Below are positions 6,066-14,090 of a stretch of DNA of 41,952 nt, in pieces. The stretch's first letter is position 1. Each line of letters begins with the position of its first letter. The position numbers and the translations under genes were made by a program. The notes beneath the pieces are model-generated. The model saw only the letters and a program-made list of their open reading frames with translations, was not told the origin of the DNA and did not search any database. Source of the DNA: CAIZQW01 sp037133395 (GTDB lineage Bacteria > Verrucomicrobiota > Kiritimatiellia > RFP12 > UBA1067); NCBI GenBank assembly GCA_037133395.1, contig JBAXOG010000020.1, positions 1 through 41,952 on the forward strand, read 5' to 3'.

Positions 6066-7382
6066 ATGAGTAACACAAATACTACAGAAGCAGGACCGGG
6101 TATCAATACCCTCTCCTTGCATGCGGGGCAAGTGCCTGATCCGACAACGGGTTCTCGGGCCGTGCCCCTTTATCAGACGGCATCGTACGTATTCAAAAAT
6201 TCACAACACGCGGCAAACCTATTTGCCTTGAAAGAGTTTGGAAACATCTACACGCGGTTAATGAACCCGACAACGGATGTGTTCGAAAAACGTATTGCGG
6301 CATTAGAGGGCGGCACTGGAGCACTTGCCACAGCATCCGGTCAGGCAGCCATCACTTACGCACTGCTATCGATCACTCGGCTCGGAGACGAGATCGTTGC
6401 CGCCAATAATCTGTACGGAGGGACTTATCAACTCTTCCATCACACATTCCCTAAATTTGGGCGTACGGTCATCTTCGTGGACTCGCGTAACCCGGAGGCG
6501 TTCCGCAAGGCTATCACACCTAAGACGCGGGCGGTCTACATCGAGACGGTGGGCAACCCAAAACTGGACGTGCCCGACTTCGAGGCAATCGCCACAATCG
6601 CTCATGAGGCGGGTGTGCCGCTTGTCGTGGACAACACCGTGGGCGTCGGGCTTGTACGCCCCTTTGACCATGGCGCGGATATTATCGCCAGTTCAGCCAC
6701 AAAATACATCGGGGGGCACGGCACCTCGATTGGTGGCGTGATCGTGGATTCGGGAAAGTTCAAGTGGAACAACGGCAAGTACCCGGAGTTCACCGAACCT
6801 GATCCGAGTTATCACGGCATCGCTTACTGGGATGCGCTAGGAAATGTTCCGGGACTCGGAAACGTGGCTTTCATCTTAAAGATCCGCGTAACCTTGCTCC
6901 GCGACACGGGTGCTGTCCTGAGTCCCTTCAATGCACGTGAATTCTTGCTTGGCTTGGAAACACTGCCTTTACGGCAGGCACGCCATTCAGAAAATGCGTT
7001 AGCGATTGCCCAGTGGCTCAAAGGACATCCACGCGTGGCCTGGGTGAACTATCCAGGACTTACCGATAGTCCGACCCATGCCATTGCTGCAAAATACCTG
7101 AAGAAAGGGTTTGGAGGGATTGTGGGCTTCGGAATAAGGGGCGACCGTGAAGCGGGGGCGCGATTCATCGACAACGTGAAACTGCTTTCCCATCTCGCCA
7201 ACATCGGCGATTCCAAGTCGCTGGTCATCCACCCCGCCTCCACCACACATCAACAGCTCACACCCGCCGAACAGCAAGCGACCGGCGTGACAGAGGATTA
7301 CATCCGTCTGTCCATCGGACTTGAAGATCTGGCGGATATTAAAGCGGATATTGATCAGGCGCTCAAAATCGCCACCGCATAA
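6066..7382 (+). CDS. metY: O-acetylhomoserine sulfhydrylase (Cys/Met PLP enzyme)
   Basis: This 438-residue PLP-dependent enzyme of the Cys/Met metabolism family makes homocysteine (or cysteine from O-acetylserine) from sulfide in the cytoplasm. The PLP-binding lysine is K213 in SSATKYIGGHG; VVDNT (187-191) carries the cofactor-ring aspartate; the N-terminal TLSLHAGQ and LYQTASYVF are typical of the MetY group. The start at 6066 is used although a 5' extension is open, because residues from MSNTN align with known starts and a purine-rich GAGAAAGAGAGA precedes it. It is followed after 29 bases by the HPr-like gene. Expression is probably set by the Cys/Met leader attenuator. Its 5' end is duplicated in front of the gene at 7732. 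Confidence 0.92.
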   Translation: MSNTNTTEAGPGINTLSLHAGQVPDPTTGSRAVPLYQTASYVFKNSQHAANLFALKEFGNIYTRLMNPTTDVFEKRIAALEGGTGALATASGQAAITYALLSITRLGDEIVAANNLYGGTYQLFHHTFPKFGRTVIFVDSRNPEAFRKAITPKTRAVYIETVGNPKLDVPDFEAIATIAHEAGVPLVVDNTVGVGLVRPFDHGADIIASSATKYIGGHGTSIGGVIVDSGKFKWNNGKYPEFTEPDPSYHGIAYWDALGNVPGLGNVAFILKIRVTLLRDTGAVLSPFNAREFLLGLETLPLRQARHSENALAIAQWLKGHPRVAWVNYPGLTDSPTHAIAAKYLKKGFGGIVGFGIRGDREAGARFIDNVKLLSHLANIGDSKSLVIHPASTTHQQLTPAEQQATGVTEDYIRLSIGLEDLADIKADIDQALKIATA

Positions 7383-7411
7383 TCAACCCAGCCAAACAAG
7401 GCCTCTCACAC

Positions 7412-7684
7412 ATGAAAACACAAAATGTGATCGTTCAATGCGAATATGGTTTACACCTACGTGTCGCATCGAAAGTGGTTGCTATTGCGAAGCAATCAGG
7501 AGCTTCCGTGCATATCCTGTGTGAGGGCTGCCCCAAGGCTGACGCGTGCTCGATCATCCAGTTACTGATGCTTGGAGCCAGTGAAGGAACGCCTCTGAAA
7601 ATCGAAGTTGAAAGTTCAGAGGAAAATGAACAAACCGTCCTTCAAGCATTAACAGCCGTTTTCGAAGAAGGCGGCGGCATATAA
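7412..7684 (+). CDS. HPr-like phosphocarrier protein with Cys cluster
   Basis: This 90-residue protein has the HPr fold. The phosphorylatable histidine lies in YGLHLRVAS (H15; usual GLHARPA) and the regulatory serine region reads CSIIQLLMLGASEG (S47). Canonical HPr carries phosphate between PTS enzyme I and IIA proteins or is a regulatory target of HPr kinase. Unusual here are C10, beside the active-site loop, and C37, C40 and C46 in LCEGCPKADAC, right before the Ser site. Replacement of the active-site Pro after Arg by Val also departs from the consensus. It sits between metY and an outer-membrane protein gene with no PTS components nearby, so a role outside sugar transport is possible. Confidence 0.8.
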   Translation: MKTQNVIVQCEYGLHLRVASKVVAIAKQSGASVHILCEGCPKADACSIIQLLMLGASEGTPLKIEVESSEENEQTVLQALTAVFEEGGGI

Positions 7685-7731
7685 AAACAAAAACAAAACA
7701 AAGAAAGACAGAAAGAGAAAGAGAGAGAAAC

Positions 7732-8601
7732 ATGAACAACACAAACAAGACACAAGCAGGACAGGGAGTCAAATCCCTCTCCCTCATCATCACAACAACC
7801 CTACTCACCGTCAACTCCTTCGCTGGCGTTCCATTGAACGATCTGCAAGGAAGTGGCGGATTAGGATATAATCCACTCGCCTATACTGCCGGACGGTATG
7901 TGGCCTCTGAGACAAACAGTCTCTCAGAATGGGTTAGCCTGCCGCAGGGCGGCCTTTGGTATGTGCATTTTTCGGATGAGAACATTCAATGGCTCGCAGC
8001 CAGTGCGGCGTTCTCGATTGCGAAACGGCTGGAGTTGTCGTATGGATACGGCCTCATTGGCAACATAAATGGAGATGAGGACATCAACACGCAGAACCTT
8101 GGCGCGAAGCTGAAGTTCATCGACGAGAATGCCTGGGACACAAGCTGGGTCCCCGCAGTTGCCGTCGGCGGAAAATGGAAACACACCTCCACCGAGTTGC
8201 TCAAGGGTCTCGGAGTACGCAAACAAGGCGCGGATGCCTACCTCGTCGCCACAAAATTCATCTCGCAGACTCCTCTGCCTGTGCTTGTATCCGCAGGTGT
8301 ATTGCTCTCTGATGAAGTGGTCACCGGAATATTGGGGCATAACGATTACGGAGTGGCTGGATTTGGAAGCATCTCTGTTCTCCCAGTAGACTATTTAGCC
8401 GTGGGCGTTGAATACAAAGGAGGGGTCGATGCAGGCAATGGCATCCAAAACTCCGACTATTGGAACGCACATGTCGCATGGTTTGCAACGAAATCCTTGA
8501 CCTTCGTCGCCGCCTATGCGTATACAGGGACCTTCGAAGGAGACCTCGACGACCTGGGTGTCGGGCAAGCCGTCGTGTTTAGCGTACAGTACGGATTCTA
8601 A
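7732..8601 (+). CDS. DUF3034-like outer-membrane protein, copy 2, with metY-like N-terminus
   Basis: This 289-residue paralogue of the protein at 3826-4674 has a nearly identical mature start (GVPLNDLQGSGGLGYNPLA) and the same VQYGF end. Its first 18 residues (NNTNKTQAGQGVKSLSL) instead resemble the start of MetY (SNTNTTEAGPGINTLSL). The DNA similarity extends into the purine-rich leader before the ATG. The hydrophobic stretch after it (SLSLIITTTLLTVNSFA) still looks like a signal peptide, so the protein is probably exported. It lies 47 bases after the HPr-like gene and is closed by a strong palindrome at 8626-8661. Function is unknown. Confidence 0.65.
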   Translation: MNNTNKTQAGQGVKSLSLIITTTLLTVNSFAGVPLNDLQGSGGLGYNPLAYTAGRYVASETNSLSEWVSLPQGGLWYVHFSDENIQWLAASAAFSIAKRLELSYGYGLIGNINGDEDINTQNLGAKLKFIDENAWDTSWVPAVAVGGKWKHTSTELLKGLGVRKQGADAYLVATKFISQTPLPVLVSAGVLLSDEVVTGILGHNDYGVAGFGSISVLPVDYLAVGVEYKGGVDAGNGIQNSDYWNAHVAWFATKSLTFVAAYAYTGTFEGDLDDLGVGQAVVFSVQYGF

Positions 8602-8625
8602 CGTTCATCACCGACTGATACTATT

Positions 8626-8661
8626 TGAGGTGCGACTGCAGAATTCTGCAGTCGCACCTCA
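8626..8661 (+). terminator. 36-bp perfect palindrome / terminator
   Basis: The arms TGAGGTGCGACTGCAGAA and TTCTGCAGTCGCACCTCA form a perfect dyad without spacer. It is followed by TTCTTTATTG, T-rich on the plus strand, 25 bases after the DUF3034-like stop. Termination is the simplest role. Confidence 0.7.
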
Positions 8662-8732
8662 TTCTTTATTGTATTGCTTTGATGGGCCTGAATTGCTAAT
8701 TTGAGGCATTCGCAGATTGAAAAGGAGATCCC

Positions 8733-9146
8733 ATGTCACTGACACGCTTCAGCATATCGCTTGATGAAGAATTGATGCATCGCTTCGATGCTAAAATCAA
8801 AAAGGACAAATGCCCGACGCGGTCAAAGGCCGTGGGCGACTTGATACGCGCCAGTCTGGTGCAGACCGAGTGGCGAGCGGGCGATGAGGTCGCCGGTGCG
8901 ATCGTGCTGGTCTATGACCATCACACGCGGGATGTCGGGAAACGTCTGACAGACATGCAGCACGATTGCCACGATGTGATCATCTCGACACAACATGTGC
9001 ACCTCGACCACGATAACTGCCTTGAGATCGTCGCGGTCAAAGGGACACCTCAGGAGATCGAGACTATCGTCAAGCGCCTGAAATCCATCAAAGGCCTGAA
9101 ACACGTCTCCTTGGCCGCCGGGACGACTGGGCAGAGCCTGTCGTAA
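8733..9146 (+). CDS. nikR: Nickel-responsive regulator NikR
   Basis: This 137-residue protein is a ribbon-helix-helix repressor with a C-terminal ACT-like nickel domain. The N-terminal strand LTRFSISLDEEL and helix SKAVGDLIRA form the DNA-binding part. The high-affinity nickel site H-H-H-C is complete: H77, H88 and H90 (TQHVH) and C96 (DHDNC), matching E. coli H76/H87/H89/C95. The start is backed by AAAAGGAGA. It opens the nickel-transport operon and probably represses it when nickel is sufficient. Confidence 0.93.
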   Translation: MSLTRFSISLDEELMHRFDAKIKKDKCPTRSKAVGDLIRASLVQTEWRAGDEVAGAIVLVYDHHTRDVGKRLTDMQHDCHDVIISTQHVHLDHDNCLEIVAVKGTPQEIETIVKRLKSIKGLKHVSLAAGTTGQSLS

Positions 9147-9202
9147 CACAAAAATAAAAAAAGTATGATGACGGGTTATTTTGTGCTTGCGTCGTGTTAC
9201 GA
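9141..9202 (+). promoter_or_regulatory. Candidate NikR operator(s)
   Basis: Between nikR and the next gene a 9-bp perfect inverted repeat occurs, TCGTAACAC (9141-9149) and GTGTTACGA (9194-9202), using the GTAACAC/GTGTTAC words reported for NikR sites in deltaproteobacteria, though with a long gap. Inside it is an imperfect pair GTATGATGACG (9163-9173) / CGTCGTGTTAC (9190-9200), which begins with the E. coli GTATGA half-site. The spacing fits neither known arrangement exactly, so this is a candidate only. Confidence 0.35.
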
Positions 9203-9267
9203 TTATTTGATAAATATTACGGCTGTTCGCACGAAACAGGTAATACAAGTCAAAAAGGAACGCGTCA

Positions 9268-10056
9268 ATGAGTCGAGAGACATGGTGGACAGGGGTTGTT
9301 TTTTTTCTGTGTAGAGGGGGTTCGGCTTTTGCCACACTTCCCTTATCCGTCGATGAGGCGGACACGCAGGACCCCAACACGTTTCAGATCGAGGCAGGAG
9401 TCGGTTACGAGCGTGACGTCCAATGCCACCACTGTGATTTCCCGCTTGCCCTGACCTACGGGGTGATGCCGCAGTGGGACATCGCCGCCGGTTTTGGCGG
9501 ACAACTTGAGCAGCGCACTTGGCATCAACATGAGGGTGCGGGCAGAAGGGTGAGCGGGTTGGCTGACCTGAACCTAGCAACAAAGTGGATGTATCTCAAG
9601 GAGTCCACCTACCTGCCGCGTCAGACGCTCTGCCCTTCGGTGACCTTTCCCACGGCTGACGATCAAAAGGGGCTAGGGAGCGGCGAGACGGATTATGATC
9701 TGACGTGGATGGCATCTAAAACCGTTGGAGAGCGAACCGGGGTACACATCAACATCGGTTACTCATGGCTGGGTGCCCCCCCCAAGGAAGACCTGGAAAA
9801 TTTGATTCATTCCGGTGTGGCAGCGGACTATCAAATTTTAGAGTCACTCCAGTTGATCGGCGAACTCTTCGGCGAACTCGAGCTGAACGATTATGAGAGT
9901 GCCTTACAGTGCAACATCGGCTCCAGGTGGGAGATCATCGACGATTTCTTTCTCGTCGCTTCTGCTGGGTCGCGGATATCGGGAGATGCACCCGACTTTT
10001 CAGCGAAGGTCGGCTTCATTTGGGTTTTTGGATTCAACAGTAGCGAAAAAGAATAG
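9268..10056 (+). CDS. Predicted outer-membrane channel in nickel operon
   Basis: This 262-residue exported protein has alternating beta strands throughout and resembles the transporter-like barrels of the Phenol_MetA_deg group (inference from pattern). An N-terminal hydrophobic stretch ending SAFA is the signal peptide. DVQCHHCDF near the mature N-terminus could bind metal. The start follows AAGGA. It lies between nikR and the nickel importer genes, with 12 bases to the next start, so a role in passing nickel across the outer membrane is likely but unproven. Confidence 0.6.
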   Translation: MSRETWWTGVVFFLCRGGSAFATLPLSVDEADTQDPNTFQIEAGVGYERDVQCHHCDFPLALTYGVMPQWDIAAGFGGQLEQRTWHQHEGAGRRVSGLADLNLATKWMYLKESTYLPRQTLCPSVTFPTADDQKGLGSGETDYDLTWMASKTVGERTGVHINIGYSWLGAPPKEDLENLIHSGVAADYQILESLQLIGELFGELELNDYESALQCNIGSRWEIIDDFFLVASAGSRISGDAPDFSAKVGFIWVFGFNSSEKE

Positions 10057-10068
10057 GAGAGAATCAAT

Positions 10069-11103
10069 ATGCACATGGCAGACGCGTTGATTTCTCCTGC
10101 TGTGGGGGGGGCTTTGTGGGTTGTATCGGGAGGACTGATCGTCTTCTGCGCCCGGAAAGTAAAACAGATTGTGCGAGACAATCTCGTTCCTCTGATGGGC
10201 ATGCTGGGTGCCTTTATTTTTGCAGCGCAGATGATCAACTTCTCGATTCCTGGCACTGGATCGAGTGGGCACCTCGGCGGAGGGCTGATCCTGACCTTGC
10301 TGCTCGGCCCTTATGCGGCCTTCTTGGTCATCGCCTCGGTCTTGACTGTACAGGCCTTCTTCTTTGCGGACGGCGGGCTGCTGGCCTTGGGCTGTAACAT
10401 CTTTAATCTGGGGTTCTTCCCAGCTTTCGTCGCCTATCCGCTGATCTACCAGACTATTGCTGGAAATCAATACGGGGCCATGCGTACTCAAGTGGCCGCG
10501 CTCGTCGCCGCTGTCGTAGGCCTGCAACTGGGTGCGCTCAGCGTCGTACTGGAAACCCTGGCGTCCGGGATTTCTGAGTTACCCTTCAGCACGTTTGTTG
10601 TGATGATGTTGCCAATTCATCTAGCCATCGGCATCGTGGAGGGGTTGGCGACCATCGCCGTGATCGCTGTCGTCGCCCGGGCGCGGCCTGAGGCTCTATT
10701 TTCGGCATCAGCAAGCCATGTGTCTGGCCGTTTGAGGCCTGTGCTGGTCGGGCTGGCGATTGCCGCCGTTGTCATGGGTGGCATGGCGAGCTGGTTCGCG
10801 TCCAAGCAACCCGACGGGTTGGAGTGGTCGATTGCGCACATAACAGGTGGCAAAGAGCTGTCGCAACCGAAAACGGGGCTTCACAAAGATTTGGCTGACT
10901 TGCAAGAAAAGACCGTGCTTTTGCCTGAGCCCTCTGTGCCGGTTGATTTATCCGCGCCACAGGAGGACGCTTGGCCCAACGTCAGTAAGAGAACCTCCGT
11001 ATCGGGGCTTGTTGGGGGAAGTTTAACCTTGGTACTGGCCAGTTTATTCGGAATAGTGCTCAGGTTGAGTTCACGCCGAAACAAGACAGGATTTAGAAAT
11101 TAA
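10069..11103 (+). CDS. nikMN: NikMN fusion, substrate-binding component of ECF nickel importer
   Basis: This 344-residue inner-membrane protein joins a CbiM/NikM domain (about 1-205) to a C-terminal NikN-like PDGLE domain (PDGLEWSI, 248-255) with a final transmembrane helix. The metal site needs the free N-terminus: MHMADAL supplies His2, and H68 in SSGHLGG is the second conserved histidine, so the start is fixed at 10069. It binds Ni2+ (or Co2+) and works with NikQ and NikO encoded next. Being in one operon with nikR argues for nickel. Confidence 0.9.
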   Translation: MHMADALISPAVGGALWVVSGGLIVFCARKVKQIVRDNLVPLMGMLGAFIFAAQMINFSIPGTGSSGHLGGGLILTLLLGPYAAFLVIASVLTVQAFFFADGGLLALGCNIFNLGFFPAFVAYPLIYQTIAGNQYGAMRTQVAALVAAVVGLQLGALSVVLETLASGISELPFSTFVVMMLPIHLAIGIVEGLATIAVIAVVARARPEALFSASASHVSGRLRPVLVGLAIAAVVMGGMASWFASKQPDGLEWSIAHITGGKELSQPKTGLHKDLADLQEKTVLLPEPSVPVDLSAPQEDAWPNVSKRTSVSGLVGGSLTLVLASLFGIVLRLSSRRNKTGFRN

Positions 11104-11160
11104 TCTTTGTGTTCTTTGCGGTAAAAAAAGCAAGACAGGTACAGGAGAGACTATAACACC

Positions 11161-11967
11161 ATGGGGATTGCGAATTGGATTGAAATCGGGCGGATGGACG
11201 AACTAAGCCGTATAGATACGCCCATGCATCGGATCGATGCGCGGGCTAAGGCTGTCGTCACTCTCGTGTTCATCACTGTCGTGATGTCCTTTCCTGTCCA
11301 TGAAGTTTCCGCGCTGACCCCCTTTCTGCTCTTTCCAGTGGCTCTTGTCGCGCTGGGTCGCATCCCAGCTCGACACATCCTGAAGAAGATTCTCATTGCC
11401 GCGCCATTCGCGTTGGTCGTTGGCATGTTCAATCCGTTCATGGACCGACAGCCCTTTGCCGTTATCGGATCATTCACCGTGACAGGTGGCTGGATATCCT
11501 TCGTCTCGATCATGCTACGTTTTGTCCTGACGGTCGGAGCCGCGCTGGTGCTGGTCGCTTGCACGGGCATGAACCGCCTGGGTGCTGGATTGGAGCAACT
11601 GGGGGTTCCCCGCGTGTTTGTCATCCAACTGCTGTTTCTCTATCGCTACCTGTTCGTCGTATCGGACGAAGGCGGCAAAATGTTTCGGAGCATCGAACTC
11701 CGCTCGGATCGGACGTGCCCCTTACGTCTGCGCACGTATGGCTCGCTGATCGGCAACTTACTCCTGAGATCTATGGATCGTGCTGAGCGCGTGTACCGCG
11801 CCATGGTTTCCCGCGGTTTTGATGGCGAGATTCACGTTCTGCGGCGCTCATCGTTCCGCTGGACAGACGCTGGGTTTATTTGCAGCTGGCTGGCCTTTTT
11901 TATCGTCGCGCGTGTGTGGAACCTCGCCGACGGGATTGGCCTTTTACTCACAAGGATTACACCATGA
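11161..11967 (+). CDS. nikQ: NikQ/CbiQ, ECF transporter T component
   Basis: This 268-residue transmembrane coupling protein of energy-coupling-factor metal importers has the family start ELSRIDTPMHRIDARAK and the coupling-helix motif RAMVSRGF near residue 215, which contacts the ATPase. It joins NikMN to NikO. The start at 11161 follows GGAGAG with rather long spacing. The stop overlaps the next start (ATGA). Confidence 0.9.
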   Translation: MGIANWIEIGRMDELSRIDTPMHRIDARAKAVVTLVFITVVMSFPVHEVSALTPFLLFPVALVALGRIPARHILKKILIAAPFALVVGMFNPFMDRQPFAVIGSFTVTGGWISFVSIMLRFVLTVGAALVLVACTGMNRLGAGLEQLGVPRVFVIQLLFLYRYLFVVSDEGGKMFRSIELRSDRTCPLRLRTYGSLIGNLLLRSMDRAERVYRAMVSRGFDGEIHVLRRSSFRWTDAGFICSWLAFFIVARVWNLADGIGLLLTRITP

Positions 11968-12707
11968 GTCACCATATTGTTGAAGTACGAGATTTGATGT
12001 ATGCGTATCCAGACGGCACGGAAGCACTGAGGGGTGTTTCCTTCCGCATCGAGCATGGCAGCGCGGTCGGCCTCGTCGGTGCGAACGGGGCTGGAAAATC
12101 CACGCTTCTCCTGCATCTCAATGGTTATCTGCCGACGACACGAGGCGAAGTCTTCATCGGAGACACGGTTGTGACTCGCGAAACCGCCGTCTTGGCGCGT
12201 CGTGCGGTGGGCCTCGTTTTCCAAGATCCAGACGACCAGCTTTTCATGCCAACCGTGGCAGAAGATGTCGCGTTCGGCCCCCTGAATGCGGGATTACCGT
12301 TAGAGCAGGTCGAGCGCAGGGTCACGGCGGCACTGGAGCGCGTGGGGATGACGCATGTGCGGGAGCGCCCCCCTTACCGCCTTTCGGCGGGCGAGAAGCG
12401 GGCTGTAGCGATTGCGACAGTGCTAGCCATGTCCCCGGACATCCTGGTCATGGATGAGCCCTCCGCCAATCTCGACCCGCGCGCCCGCCGTCGGCTAATC
12501 GAACTCCTGCTGTCGTTTGAACATACCCGAATCATCGCCACACACGATCTGGAAATGGTCGTCGAAGTCTGTTCGCGGGTGATCGTGCTTGACGGCGGCA
12601 GAGTCGTAGCCGACGGGCCAACACGGGAACTCCTGAACAACGAAGCGCTTATGCTGGCCCACGGTTTAGAGCGTCCACATAGCCTCCGACATTTGCATCC
12701 GCACTAA
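11964..12707 (+). CDS. nikO: NikO/CbiO, ECF transporter ATPase
   Basis: This 247-residue ABC ATPase has Walker A GANGAGKST (39-47), Q-loop FQDPDDQ (87-93), signature LSAGEKR (141-147), Walker B ILVMDEP (161-167) and switch histidine ATHD. The C-terminus is histidine-rich (LRHLHPH). The start at 11964 overlaps the nikQ stop by four bases. It powers nickel uptake by NikMN-Q. It is also the only CbiO-type ATPase in the window and may serve the solitary CbiM downstream. Confidence 0.92.
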   Translation: MSHHIVEVRDLMYAYPDGTEALRGVSFRIEHGSAVGLVGANGAGKSTLLLHLNGYLPTTRGEVFIGDTVVTRETAVLARRAVGLVFQDPDDQLFMPTVAEDVAFGPLNAGLPLEQVERRVTAALERVGMTHVRERPPYRLSAGEKRAVAIATVLAMSPDILVMDEPSANLDPRARRRLIELLLSFEHTRIIATHDLEMVVEVCSRVIVLDGGRVVADGPTRELLNNEALMLAHGLERPHSLRHLHPH

Positions 12708-12712
12708 ATTCA

Positions 12713-12905
12713 GGGTTCAGGGTTTCCGCCTTCGCCAAGGCTACGGCGGACAGGCAGGGTTCGGGGTTCAGTTGAGCGTTAAGCGTTGGGCGTTCAGCGT
12801 TAAACGTTTTGAATAGCCAATATCCAACAAGGAATATCCAATATCCAAGGGGAAGGCCGCATTTCCGATGGTTATTGATCATTCCGTGTTCATGATTGGA
12901 TATTC
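12713..12905. repeat. Cluster of short intergenic repeats
   Basis: No gene is seen. The stretch is built of short iterated words: GGGTTCAGGG-type units, a mini-hairpin around CCGCC...GGCGG (12726-12751), GCGTTAAGCGTT/GCGTTCAGCGTT units (12776-12806), and AATATCCAA-type units repeated three times (12818-12858), with a reverse-orientation GGATATT near 12897. Such patterns are typical of dispersed intergenic repeats present in many copies; copy number cannot be checked here. Confidence 0.6.
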
Positions 12906-12923
12906 AAGTGCTAAAAATGCATC

Positions 12924-12953
12924 TTGACAAACCTTACAGGGGTTAATTATAGT
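12924..12953 (+). promoter_or_regulatory. Sigma70-type promoter of the riboswitch transcript
   Basis: A perfect -35 TTGACA (12924-12929) and a -10 TATAGT (12948-12953) are separated by 18 bases, immediately upstream of the cobalamin riboswitch. Confidence 0.65.
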
Positions 12954-12959
12954 AACCCG

Positions 12960-13112
12960 CAACGAAGCGTATTGGAAGACGGTGAAAGTCCGTCACGGTC
13001 CCGCCGCCGTAACTGGGGACGAACGCCGCATGCTGACACTGTCTGAGCAGATGGGAAGTCGCGGCTAGTAGGTTGATCCAGAAGTCGGAATACGTGCGTT
13101 TCGTAAGAGAGG
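12960..13112 (+). ncRNA. Cobalamin riboswitch
   Basis: Conserved elements appear in order: GGTGAAAGTCCGTCACGGTC with CCGCCGCCGTAACTGGGG (12981-13017), GCATGCTGACACTG...GATGGGAAG (13028-13058) and a B12-box-like CCAGAAGTCGGAATACGTGC (13078-13098). The ends pair GCGTATT with AATACG-type bases to close P1. It controls the CbiM gene through the terminator that follows: coenzyme B12 binding should cause termination. Confidence 0.88.
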
Positions 13113-13171
13113 TGAAGGGTTCCCCCGTGGAGAGGGAACATACCATCATTATTGTTTTGGGATTGAAAACG

Positions 13172-13213
13172 GAATCCCCGGGCCTCGCTGAGATGCCTGG
13201 GGATTCTTTTTTT
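13172..13213 (+). terminator. Riboswitch-controlled intrinsic terminator
   Basis: A strong stem, GAATCCCC (13172-13179) with GGGGATTC (13199-13206) and an inner GGC/GCC pairing, is followed by seven T. It lies between the cobalamin aptamer and cbiM, as the expression platform. Confidence 0.88.
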
Positions 13214-13229
13214 GTCGGAAGGAATTGAG

Positions 13230-13976
13230 ATGAAGAAAATTTTATTGGGGTTATTGGTGATGCTTGCCTTGATGCCGCAATCCGCCTTTGCGATGCATAT
13301 CACGGAAGGCATATTGCCGCCGCTGTGGGCTGGACTTTGGTTTGTGTTGGTAGCGCCCTTTTTTATCTGGGGCCTTCGAGAAATCAAGGCCAAAAGTATA
13401 AACGATCCGCGATACAAGTCCATGGTTGCCTTGATTGGCGCAGCGGTCTTTATTATCTCGTGCATGCCCGTGCCTGTACCGTTGGTAGGCACATGTTCTC
13501 ATCCAGCAGGAACCGGCCTTGCGGCCATCATCATCGGGCCTGCTCCGACCGTTGTTCTATCCAGCGTGGCATTAACGTTGCAGGCACTCTTCCTTGCGCA
13601 CGGTGGATTGACGACGCTGGGTGCCAATCTCTTCTCAATGGGTGTAGCCGGCGCATTTGCCGCGTATGGTGTTTTCCTTCTTGCACGAATCCTGCGTGTA
13701 CCGATCTTCTGGGCTGCCTTTGCTGCTGGGCTCACCTCGGACTGGGCTACGTATGCGTTAACCTCTATCGAGTTGGCCTCTGCCTTAAAAGGGGAACACG
13801 CCTTTGTTAATGTATTCTACACCATTCTGGCTGCCTTCTCTCCCACACAAATTCCACTCGGTATTCTCGAAGGATTCCTGACCGCCATCGCGTATCAGTT
13901 CTTCTGCTCCAAACTGAAGTTGCCAGGCACAGCTCCTTGGCACTCGGAGAACGTGAGCTCAACATCAAAAAAATGA
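13230..13976 (+). CDS. cbiM: CbiM, cobalt-binding S component (solitary)
   Basis: This 248-residue inner-membrane CbiM has a cleavable signal peptide (LLVMLALMPQSAFA), after which the mature protein begins MHITEG, giving the N-terminal Met-His needed for Co2+ binding. HPAGTGL contains the second conserved His. The start follows AAGGAATTGAG. Regulation by a cobalamin riboswitch identifies cobalt, for B12 synthesis, as the substrate. No CbiN, CbiQ or CbiO gene follows; the next gene is on the other strand. It may use the NikQO pair just upstream or components encoded elsewhere. Confidence 0.9.
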   Translation: MKKILLGLLVMLALMPQSAFAMHITEGILPPLWAGLWFVLVAPFFIWGLREIKAKSINDPRYKSMVALIGAAVFIISCMPVPVPLVGTCSHPAGTGLAAIIIGPAPTVVLSSVALTLQALFLAHGGLTTLGANLFSMGVAGAFAAYGVFLLARILRVPIFWAAFAAGLTSDWATYALTSIELASALKGEHAFVNVFYTILAAFSPTQIPLGILEGFLTAIAYQFFCSKLKLPGTAPWHSENVSSTSKK

Positions 13977-14090
13977 CCTACAGATATGCCGCCCCGCACA
14001 CCCTAAGGGAAAACAGAATAAAAAGTAAATAACATCATCTCTCGATCGGTCAAAAGGGGCAGGAAAATCAGTCTATGTTGCTCGAGTCCG

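Noticed and set aside
13977..14090. Possible cbiN after cbiM
   Set aside because: The gap is too short and has no open frame with membrane helices.
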